Source: Sphaerisporangium sp. TRM90804 (GTDB lineage: Bacteria > Actinomycetota > Actinomycetes > Streptosporangiales > Streptosporangiaceae). Taken from it: a stretch of DNA of 64,000 bases. The position numbers were made by a program, and so were the translations under genes. This document shows positions 50,836 through 59,400 of the stretch, piece after piece. The DNA is taken from contig NZ_JARWAC010000003.1 in the NCBI RefSeq assembly GCF_029846175.1, forward strand, positions 1 through 64,000. Direction: 5' to 3'. The notes below the pieces were generated by a model that was not told the DNA's origin, ran no database searches, and was given only the letters and a program-made list of their open reading frames with translations. The first letter of the stretch is position 1, and the number at the start of each line of letters is the position of its first letter.

Positions 50836-52278
50836 TCAGGAGGACGGGGTGAGGGTCTTCAGCTCCTCCAGGGCGTCCTTCAGGTGGGCGGTGAGGGCCC
50901 AGACGTCGGGGACCATCTTGCGGTCGGCGACGATGCCCACGGCTATGCGGCCGTTGTAGGAGAAGGCGGTGATGTTGAGGCCGCCGCTGGCGTCGGTGAC
51001 CACCGACACGGGGTACTGGGCCAGCAGGCGGCGGCCGCAGACGTACAGGGGGATCTGCGGGCCGGGGACGTTGGAGACGATCAGGTTCACGGGCGGCGTC
51101 GTCTGGGAGATCAGGCTCAGGGCGGCGCGGTCGGCCAGGCCCGTCAGGGCGGCGGGCATGCTCTCGCTCAGGTGGCGGAGCCATCGCGCCGAGGCCAGGT
51201 TGAAGCGGTCCTTGATGCGGCCCATCGCCTTGTGGACGGCCTGCAGGCGCTCGCGAGGGTCGGCGATCTGCGTGTCCAGGGACGTGATCATGAGCGTCAC
51301 CTGGTTGCCGGGGGCGTCGGCGCCCACGTCGCGCAGGGAGAACGGCACGCCCGCCACCAGCGGCTCGTCGGGCAGGGCGTCGTGCTCGATCAGCCAGCGC
51401 CGCAGGGCCGTGGCCGCGAGCGTCATCACGACGTCGTTCACGCTGACGCCGAAGGCGTTCTTCACCCGCTTGACGTCGTCCAGCGGCAGGTCCACGAACG
51501 CGAACCGGCGGTGCGCGGACACCGGGCCGTTGAACGGCGTGCGCGGGACGGTGAGCCTGGGCAGCTCGGGCACCTCGTCGCCGCCGCCCAGCCACCGCGA
51601 CAGGCGCCGGGTGGCCCGGGACACCGGCACCGCGCCGGGCATCCGGGAGACGATCGGGATCTCGTCCAGGCGGGGCGCGGCCAGGACGAGGAAGCGCAGC
51701 AGGTGCGCCGGGTTGGTGACGAGCCGGGCGGCGGTCCTGACCAGCATCTCGACCGTCTCCGGGCCGTGCTCGGCCTCCGGCGCGTCGGCCGGCTCCTCAC
51801 CGCTCGGGCACTCGGAGGGGCCGAGGTCCATGAAGGCGGCGAGCACGTCGGCGCCCATCATGCCGTCGATCGCGGCGTGGTGGAGCTTGACGTACAGGCC
51901 GGTGCGCCCGCCCTGCAGGCCGTGGATCAGGTACATCTCCCACAGCGGGTGCCCGCGGTCGAGCCGCCGGGCGTGCAGCCGCGCCACCTGCTCGCCGAGC
52001 TGCGCGTCGTCGCCCGGCGCGGGAAGCGCAAGCTCGCGCACGTGGTAGTCGAGGTCGATCGTGTCGTCCTGCACCCAGTACGGATGGTCGAGCCCGAAGG
52101 GCACCGACATCATCCGCTGCCGCAGCGGCGCGACGCTCGCGGAGCGGTGCCGGACGAGCCGCACGAGCTCCTCGCGGGTCAGCGGCCCGTCGAGGATCGA
52201 CAGGCCGGCGATGTTGGCGACGTTGGTCTCGGTCTCGAAGTTGAGGAACTGCGCGTCGAGCGCGCTGAGCTGCCGCAC
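50836..52278 (-). CDS. Wax ester synthase/diacylglycerol acyltransferase (WS/DGAT)
   Basis: 480 aa. The catalytic HHxxxDG reads HHAAIDG in LYVKLHHAAIDGMMGAD, and the N-terminus MRQLSALDAQFLNFETETN plus the C-terminal SNVPGPQIPLYVCGRRL motif are typical. Catalyses acyl transfer from acyl-CoA to diacylglycerol or a long-chain alcohol for storage lipid. It stands alone on its strand between a hairpin and a 98-bp gap. Confidence 0.93.
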   Translation of the reverse strand: MRQLSALDAQFLNFETETNVANIAGLSILDGPLTREELVRLVRHRSASVAPLRQRMMSVPFGLDHPYWVQDDTIDLDYHVRELALPAPGDDAQLGEQVARLHARRLDRGHPLWEMYLIHGLQGGRTGLYVKLHHAAIDGMMGADVLAAFMDLGPSECPSGEEPADAPEAEHGPETVEMLVRTAARLVTNPAHLLRFLVLAAPRLDEIPIVSRMPGAVPVSRATRRLSRWLGGGDEVPELPRLTVPRTPFNGPVSAHRRFAFVDLPLDDVKRVKNAFGVSVNDVVMTLAATALRRWLIEHDALPDEPLVAGVPFSLRDVGADAPGNQVTLMITSLDTQIADPRERLQAVHKAMGRIKDRFNLASARWLRHLSESMPAALTGLADRAALSLISQTTPPVNLIVSNVPGPQIPLYVCGRRLLAQYPVSVVTDASGGLNITAFSYNGRIAVGIVADRKMVPDVWALTAHLKDALEELKTLTPSS

Positions 52279-52376
52279 CTGCTCATCCCCTTCCCCGGCG
52301 CCGTCGCCGTGTCCCGTTCATCTTGCCCCCTTCCCGGACGGAGCGCTGCGCACCCGTCCGCCTCGCGTGTTTCCGG

Positions 52377-53144
52377 TCATCGGAACTGGTCGTAGCCGAG
52401 CTTGAGCACGGTGGCGGTCACCACGACCAGCAGGACGATCCGGACGAAACCGGAGCCGCGCCGCAACGCGGTCCTGGCGCCCAGCACGGCGCCCGTCACG
52501 TTCGCCACCGCCATGGCGGCGCCCAGCAGCCACAGCACGTGGCCCTGGGCGGCGAACACGATGAGGGCGCCGAGGTTGGTGCCCACGTTGACGACCTTGG
52601 CCAGCGCGGAGCTCTGCAGGAACTCCATGGACAGGAAGCTGGTGAACAGGATGATCAGGAAGGTGCCGGTCCCGGGCCCGAAGACCCCGTCGTAGAAACC
52701 GATGGCGCACCCGCCCAGGCCGATGACGGCCAGCCGGCGCCGCCGGGAGACGCCGTCCGCCCGCGGGAGCGCGCCGAAGCTCGGCCGCAGGGTGACGAAG
52801 AGCGCGACGGCCAGCAGGAGCACGATGACGAGGCCGCGGAACCACTCCGCGGGCACGCTGGACGCCGACAGCGCGCCCAGCCCGGCTGACGGCACCGCCA
52901 GCGCGGCCGCGGGGACGGCCACCGAGCGGTCCGGCCTCGTCCGCCGGGCGTAGGTCACCGCGGCGGTGGCGGTGCCCGTGATCGCGGTCAGCTTGTTCGT
53001 CCCCAGCGCCGTGGCCGGCGGGATCTGCGGCAGCACGATCAGCAGGGCGGGGATCATCAGCAGCCCCCCGCCGCCCACCACCGCGTCCACCCAGCCGGCC
53101 GCCAGGGCGGCCACGACCAGCATGACGACCTCGCTCGCCTCCAC
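52377..53144 (-). CDS. TSUP family permease (TauE/SafE-like)
   Basis: 255 aa with about eight membrane helices. The first TSUP repeat shows AGWVDAVVGGGGLLMIPALL and TALGTNKLTAITGTATAA; the second shows FYDGVFGPGTGTFLIILF and NLGALIVFAAQGHVLWLLGA. Transports sulfite, organosulfonates or other small anions, usually export. The ion cannot be decided here; no sulfonate genes surround it. Confidence 0.9.
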   Translation of the reverse strand: MEASEVVMLVVAALAAGWVDAVVGGGGLLMIPALLIVLPQIPPATALGTNKLTAITGTATAAVTYARRTRPDRSVAVPAAALAVPSAGLGALSASSVPAEWFRGLVIVLLLAVALFVTLRPSFGALPRADGVSRRRRLAVIGLGGCAIGFYDGVFGPGTGTFLIILFTSFLSMEFLQSSALAKVVNVGTNLGALIVFAAQGHVLWLLGAAMAVANVTGAVLGARTALRRGSGFVRIVLLVVVTATVLKLGYDQFR

Positions 53145-54116
53145 GATCCCCCGATCTCCGCCCGTTCCACCCGATCACGACCCGCCGAAGTGTACGGTCA
53201 CGAGCTTCGCGCGCACCCGGGCCCCCGGACGACCGCCGCCGGCGACCAGGACCGCGGCTCCCGGACGGGTTTGCCACCGGCCACTCGGGCGGTCGGGCGG
53301 TGGTCGGGGGGACCGCCGCCGGTACCTCCGGGCGGGTGGTCGAGCGGACACGGCGCGTCGACCGGCCGGACATCCGGCGGCATCCCTCCGATCGGCGGGG
53401 GGCTTTACCGTCCGGCCGTAAAGCGGCGGACGCAGCGTCGCGCCGCCCGTTTCCGGCGCCGGCCCTGCCGCCGGGGAATCGGCCGGCCCGGCGACGGCGG
53501 CGGTCTCGGTGACAGGCCGAAAACACCCGGACCGTTCTTCACGCCGTGCCCGCGGCGTGGACGCCGGCGTCCCGCGCGGCGGCGCCCGGCCCGGGTCAAG
53601 GCAGGACGGCACATCGCCCGCGAGGCGTCGGTCACATCGCGGAGGCGGAGGTCCGCCGTGGTGGGGCACACCCGGCTCAAGAACACCATCCCTCCGGCCG
53701 GGACCACCCTCACCACGCGACGCACTTCGGAGGAACCCCGGCGGTGAGGGCCGCCGAAACGCTTTCAATGGGTTATGCCGAAACTCGCCGAGTGGTCGCC
53801 CGGCCGTCTATAACGCGCCCGACCGGCGGTGGACATTCACCGTGGACTCCGCGCGCATAAAGGGCCGTCCGGGCCGGTGGGAAATGAAATTCGGACAGCG
53901 GCCGGAATTCACGAACGCTTAAAATTACCGCTTGACGGTCCGGCGCGGCCGCCTGCATGCTAGGCCCGCAAGCGCAGCATCGGGGGATGCGCTCTGATCC
54001 GGGAGGCAGTCTGCCAATCTTTCGGCACTGATCCGTGCCGTGCGTGTCTCTCCTTTCCAGCGGAGCCGGCCCTTTGTCATGCCCGCCGGTCTTTTTCGTC
54101 GCCTCAGGGAGTTCCT
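53145..54116. other. 972-bp region without a convincing gene, containing the NRPS operon promoter
   Basis: Short open frames occur, but none shows a ribosome site plus protein-like sequence. Features: an inverted repeat GCTTTAC/GTAAAGC at 53402-53424, GC-rich sequence to 53740, then an A/T-rich tract (53755-53935) that leads to the promoter at 53932. The leader from about 53968 to 54116 is long enough for 5' regulation of the MbtH-NRPS operon. Confidence 0.5.
53932..53961 (+). promoter_or_regulatory. Promoter of the MbtH-oxygenase-NRPS operon
   Basis: TTGACG (53932-53937) and CATGCT (53956-53961) are spaced by 18 bp, directly after an A/T-rich tract and 155 bp before the MbtH start. TAGGCC at 53961 is a weaker alternative -10. 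Confidence 0.55.
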
Positions 54117-54392
54117 TTGACGAACCCATTCGAAGACCCCTCCGCCTCGTACGTCGTGCTGGTCAACCACGAGGCGCAGTACAGCCTCTGGCCCGCGGAA
54201 CAGGCCGTGCCCGCCGGTTGGAGACCGGCCCGGGGGCCGGGAACGCGGCAGGAATGCCTCGACCACGTCGAGGCGAACTGGACCGACATGCGTCCGCTGA
54301 GCCTCCGGCACGCGGCGCCGTCCTCTCGTCAGGACGCCGCGCCCGCCTCGGCCGGCTCCACCGATTTCCCCTCTAATCTGGCAGGGAATTAG
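54117..54392 (+). CDS. MbtH family protein
   Basis: 91 aa. MTNPFEDPSASYVVLVNHEA then QYSLWPAEQAVPAGW and WTDMRPLSLR match the MbtH signature, followed by a 25-residue tail. MbtH-like proteins bind and activate adenylation domains. It starts with TTG (54117-54119), with CAGGGAG upstream; the first residues of the family fix the start. First gene of the operon; its stop abuts the next ATG. Confidence 0.92.
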   Translation: MTNPFEDPSASYVVLVNHEAQYSLWPAEQAVPAGWRPARGPGTRQECLDHVEANWTDMRPLSLRHAAPSSRQDAAPASAGSTDFPSNLAGN

Positions 54393-55433
54393 ATGAATGT
54401 GAAAGGGCGCCTGAGAATACGCTCCGCCGCGCCCATCGCCGAAGGTGACATGTTCACCTCCGCCGTCGCGCCGGACAGCGAAGGCCTGCTCACCGTCGTC
54501 CAGCCGCGGGCGGCCCGCCTTTCCGCGCCGGAGATGATGAGGGCGCGGCGCGAGGAGTTCGCCGGCGAGCTCCACCGGCGCGGCGCGCTGCTGTTGCGCG
54601 GGTTCGGCGTCGCGGGGCCGGAGCAGTTCAACGAGGTGGTCCAGGCGTTCTCCGCCGACCTGCTGGAGTACTCGCACCGCTCCACCCCGCGCACCAAGGT
54701 CTCGGGCGGCGTCTACACCTCGACCGAGTACCCGCCCGACCAGGTCATCCCGCTGCACAACGAGCTGTCGTGGACGCATCACGCGCCGCGCTACCTGTGG
54801 TTCTGCTGCCTGCGGCCGTCCGCCGCCGGTGGCGCGACGCCCATCGCGGACACGCGGAGGCTGCTGCGCCTGCTCCCCCGGGAGCTGGTGGCCAGGTTCG
54901 CCAGGCACGGCGTCCTCTACGTGCGCAACTACTACCCCGACATGGACCTGCCCTGGCAGGAGGTGTTCGGAACCGACAGCAAGGCCGAGGTGGAGACCTT
55001 CTGCCGCGCCGAGGGGATGGAGTGGGAGTGGGTCACCGACGACCACCTGCGCACCCGCCAGCTCTGTCACGCGGTCGTGGAGAACCCGGACACCGGTGAG
55101 CTGTCCTGGTTCAACCAGGCTCACCTTTTCCACCACACCCGGGTCGGGGCCGAGGGCGCCGCGTCGCTCATGGCCATGTTCGGCAAGGAGAACCTGCCGC
55201 GGAACACCTACCTGGGCAACGGCGAGGACATCACCGCCGAGGACCTCACGGCCATCCGGGCGGCCTACGACCAGGTGCTCTACCGCTTCGCCTGGCAGGC
55301 CGGGGACGTGCTGCTGGTGGACAACCTGGCCTGCGCGCACGGCCGGGACACCTACGAGGGTCCGCGCCGGGTCGTCGTCGCCATGACCGACTCCGTCGAC
55401 TGCACGCGGATCACCGCGCGGGAACTGCCATGA
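54393..55433 (+). CDS. TauD/SyrP-like Fe(II)/2-oxoglutarate dioxygenase
   Basis: 346 aa. The first metal half-site is IPLHNELSWTHHAPRYLWFC (H-x-E) and the distal His lies in ACAHGRDTYEGPRRVVVAMT with Arg for 2-oxoglutarate. NRPS-associated members such as SyrP hydroxylate an amino acid while it is bound to the carrier protein, typically at the beta carbon. ATG 54393 follows the MbtH stop directly; the stop overlaps the next gene (ATGA). Both NRPS modules downstream could provide the tethered substrate. Confidence 0.88.
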   Translation: MNVKGRLRIRSAAPIAEGDMFTSAVAPDSEGLLTVVQPRAARLSAPEMMRARREEFAGELHRRGALLLRGFGVAGPEQFNEVVQAFSADLLEYSHRSTPRTKVSGGVYTSTEYPPDQVIPLHNELSWTHHAPRYLWFCCLRPSAAGGATPIADTRRLLRLLPRELVARFARHGVLYVRNYYPDMDLPWQEVFGTDSKAEVETFCRAEGMEWEWVTDDHLRTRQLCHAVVENPDTGELSWFNQAHLFHHTRVGAEGAASLMAMFGKENLPRNTYLGNGEDITAEDLTAIRAAYDQVLYRFAWQAGDVLLVDNLACAHGRDTYEGPRRVVVAMTDSVDCTRITARELP

Positions 55434-56416
55434 GGCTCCAGATCGCCAAAGCCGCGACGATGCGGGTGTCCAGCGCGAACCTGGTCGAGGTCGACACGGC
55501 CGAGGACGGCAGGCTGCACCTGGTCACGGCGACGGGCGCGGGCGACCTCGCCGAGTGGGCCGCGCACAACAGGGAGCGCGTCGAGGAGCTGCTCCGCCGC
55601 ACCGGCGCCGTGCTGTTCCGGGGCTTCCCCCTGGCGCGGGAGGCCGCGTTCGAGGCGGTGGTGCGGACGTTCAGCGGCGACGCCCCGTACCTGGTGCAGG
55701 ACCAGAACACCCACAACCAGTTCGTCACCGACCACGAGAACGTCTGGTACCACAACGACTACTGCGACCGTGTCGCGTGGCCGCGTTACCTCGTCTTCTG
55801 GTGCGAGCAGACCGGCGCCTCCGGCGGCCAGACGCCGTTCGCCGACTGCGCCCGGGTCTACCGCGACCTGCCGCCCCACCTCAGGCGCCGTTTCGAGACC
55901 CAGGGGTGGGTGCTCCAGCGCCGTTTCCACCCCGGCATCGGGGTGGACGCCAAGGGCTACTTCAAGACCGCCGACCCCGCCGAGATCCGCAGGCAGGCCC
56001 GGCTGCTCGGCGCGTTCGACCAGCGGTGGAGCGGCGACGTGCTGACCGGCTTCTCCGCGCGGTTCTCCCCGGCGGTCGGCCACCCGGTCACCGGCGAGCA
56101 GGTCTGGGCCAACAACCTGCTCTTCAGCAACATCGCGATGGTCGAGGAGACCATCCGCGACCGGCTGCTCGGGGACTACTCCCCCGACGAGCTGCCGGTC
56201 ACCACCTTCTGGGGAGACGGCGCCCCCGTCTCCGATCGGGACATCGCCGAGCTGCGCGACGTCTACCTGGCCAACGAGGTCTGCTTCGACTGGCGCCAGG
56301 GCGACGTGCTGCTGCTGGACAACATCCGCTGCGCCCACGGGCGCAGGCCCATCCTCGGGCCGCAGCGGGTGAACGTCGGGGTGTGCGACTTCCACACCAG
56401 GCTCAACGCCATCTGA
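55430..56416 (+). CDS. TauD family Fe(II)/2-oxoglutarate dioxygenase (second)
   Basis: 328 aa. Metal half-site VWYHNDYCDRVAWPRYLVFW (H-x-D) and distal IRCAHGRRPILGPQRVNVGV. It is only moderately similar to its neighbour (same fold and size, differing half-site: H-x-D here, H-x-E there), so it probably acts on another position or residue. ATG 55430 overlaps the previous stop. Two oxygenases in one operon predict a peptide with two oxidations. Confidence 0.88.
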   Translation: MRLQIAKAATMRVSSANLVEVDTAEDGRLHLVTATGAGDLAEWAAHNRERVEELLRRTGAVLFRGFPLAREAAFEAVVRTFSGDAPYLVQDQNTHNQFVTDHENVWYHNDYCDRVAWPRYLVFWCEQTGASGGQTPFADCARVYRDLPPHLRRRFETQGWVLQRRFHPGIGVDAKGYFKTADPAEIRRQARLLGAFDQRWSGDVLTGFSARFSPAVGHPVTGEQVWANNLLFSNIAMVEETIRDRLLGDYSPDELPVTTFWGDGAPVSDRDIAELRDVYLANEVCFDWRQGDVLLLDNIRCAHGRRPILGPQRVNVGVCDFHTRLNAI

Positions 56417-56447
56417 ACGCCACAGGACACCGGTAGGGATCATCACA

Positions 56448-59400
56448 ATGACGGTAGACGCGCCCCCCTCTTCCTTATCCCGGATAGAGGGCTACGCCAT
56501 CTCCCCTGTCCAGCGCGACATCCTCCGCCGCCTCGCCTGGCCCTCCGTGCTGACCGAGGACATCACCGCCCACATCCACATCCCCGTGCCCGTGGACCGC
56601 GCCGCTCTGGAACGTGCCTTTCTGGACACCGCCCGATGCCACGACCTCCTCAGATCGGACTTCCAGCAGATTCCCGGCATGGCCGAGCCCGCGCAGATCC
56701 CCCGCCCCATCCCGGCGGTGGAGCTGACCGAGCAGGCCGCCCCCAACCCGCTGGTGGTCAACGACACCTTCGTCCTGCGCCCGCGGCTCACCGAAGGCGA
56801 CGACGGCGCCACGCTCGTCCGGCTCAGCCTGCCGCGCTTCCTGGCCGACCCCGCGTCGCTGGGCAGGGCGGCGCGGGAGCTGGCGAGCGCCCTGGGCCTG
56901 GCTCCGGCCCTTCCCGACGAGGAGCACCCGCAGTACGCCGACGTGGCCCAGTTCCTCACCGAGGCCGGCGAGGACGCCGAGGCCCGGCTCTTCTGGCGGC
57001 AGGAGACGGCGCGGGCGCGGGACGCCGTCCTGCCGGCCGTCGGCTACGACGAGGGCCGGGTCCACGAGCTGCCGTTCACCCTCGACCCCGCCGTCAACGC
57101 CGCCGTGTTCCGCGCCGCCGCCCACCACGGATGCTCCTACCAGGACATCGTGCTGGGAACGTTCCACGTGCTGCTGCGGCGGCTCACCGGCCGGGCGGTC
57201 ACGGTCGCCGTGGAGTGGTCGGCACGGGAGGCCTATCCCGAGCTGGCCGGGGTGTTCGGCCCGCTGTCCTTCGACGTGCCGGTGACGGTGGACGCCGCCG
57301 ACGGCGCCGACTTCACCGCCTTCCAGGCCCGCCTGCTCGACCACCTGGGACGCGTCGACGAGCACGCCCTGGCGTTCCCCGCGTTCGCGGCCGGGGAGCC
57401 GGTGAGCGCGCCGCGCTTCCAGGCCGGCTTCAGCCGCGCGCGGGCGGCCGCGTCCGCCACGGGCGTCACCCTGCGCGTCGAGGACGCCGACCCGCGCTCG
57501 TACGACCTCGCGCTGTCGTGGACCGACTTCGCCGAGGGCTCCTGCCTGATCCGCTTCCGCGCGGAGCGGTACGCCGAGCAGGACGCCGAGCTGTTCTTCG
57601 ACCGCCTGCAGGCCCTGCTGGCCCGGGTGTGCGCCGACCCGTCCGCCGACGTGGCGCGCGTCCCGGTCATGTCCGAGGAGGAGCGCCACCGCACCGTCGT
57701 CGCGTTCAACGCGACCGACCGGCCCTTCGACGCCGAGTCCACCGTCGTGGACGGCTTCCTGCGCCAGGCGGACGCCAGGCCCGGCGCCGTCGCCGTCCGC
57801 ACGGCGACCGCGTCACTGACCTACGGCGAGCTCGCCGGCCGGGCGCACCGCATCGCGGGCTGGCTGCGGGCGCACGGCGTCGGGCGCGGCGACTTCGTCC
57901 CGCTCCACCTCGACCGCCGGCCCGACGCGATCAGTGCCATGATCGGCGTCGCGCTCACCGGGGCGGCCTACGTGCCGCTGAACACCGCACTGCCCCCCAT
58001 GAGGATCAACTCGGTGGTGGCCCGCCTGGCGCCCAAGGCCGTGATCACCTGCCAGGCCTGGGAGGACACGCTCTCGTTCCCGGACGCCGCCGCCGCGCCC
58101 GCGCTCCTGGTGGTCGACCCCGGGGTCGACGAGCTACCGGCCGCGCCCGCCGTCCCGGCCCGGCCGGCCGGCGACGACGTCGCCTACGTGATCTTCACTT
58201 CCGGCTCGACCGGCGAGCCCAAGGGCGTCGTCGTCGCCCACAGGCGCCTCGCCAACCTCGTCGACTGGATCAACCGGACGCAGCGGATCGGGCCCGGCGA
58301 CCGCGTACTGCTCGTCACCTCCTTCAGCTTCGACCTGTCGGTGTACGACGTCTGGGGGTCGCTCACCGCCGGGGCGTCGATCCGCCTGGCCGACGAGGCG
58401 GAGCTCGCCGACCCCGAGCGGCTGGCCGACATCCTGTGCGGCGAGCCCGTCACCGTCTGGGACTCCGCCCCCGCGGCGATGCAACGGCTCACCCCGCTGC
58501 TCGCCGCGCGCGGCGACGAGCTGAAGCGCGCCGCGCTGCGGCTGGTCATGCTCTCAGGCGACTGGATTCCGGTCACCCTGCCGGCCGAGCTCAGGCGCCG
58601 CTTCGCCGACCCGGTGATCCTGGCCATGGGCGGCGCGACGGAGGCGACCATCTGGTCCAACTACCACGTCGTCGGCGAGGTCCCCGCGCGCTGGCCGAGC
58701 ATCCCCTACGGCAGGCCCATGCAGAACTGCCGGTACTACGTGCTGGACGCCCACGGCGAGCCGCAGCCCACCGGGGTCCCGGGCGAGCTGTACATCGGGG
58801 GCGTGTGCGCCGCGGACGGCTACTTCGGCGACCCCGGGACCACCGCGGAGCGGTTCCTGGACGACCCGTTCGTCCCGGGCACCCGCGACCGCATGTACCG
58901 CACCGGCGACATGGTGCGGCACCTGGGCTCCGGCGAGCTGCAGTTCCTCGGCCGCGAGGACGACCAGGTCAAGATCCGGGGACACCGGATCGAGATGGGC
59001 GAGGTCGCGGTCGCCGCGCGCGCCCACCCCGCGGTGAAGGAGGCCATCGTCCGGAACGTGCGCGAGCCGGACGGCGCCAACGCCCTGGCGCTGTACTGGC
59101 TGCCGCGGTCGGCCGAGGCCAGGCTGGAGCACGCGGGGCTGCGGGCCTTCCTCGCCGACCTGCTCCCGGCGTACGCCATCCCCTCCTACTCGGTCCGGCT
59201 CGACCAGATCCCGGTCACCGCCAACGGGAAGGTCGACTACGCGAACCTGCCCGACCACCGCGCCCCGGCGGGGCCCGCCGAGGCGCCCGCCACCGCCACC
59301 GAGGCGGCCGTGGCCGCCATCTGGCAGGACCTGCTGGGACGCCCGGCCGCCGGGCTCACCGAGCAGTTCTTCACCGCGGGCGGCCACTCGCTCGCCGCCG

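Noticed and set aside
53509-53922. A 137-codon plus-strand frame in the gap before the MbtH gene
   Set aside because: Arg/Pro/Gly-rich with no recognisable motif and no ribosome site; it overlaps other equally poor frames.
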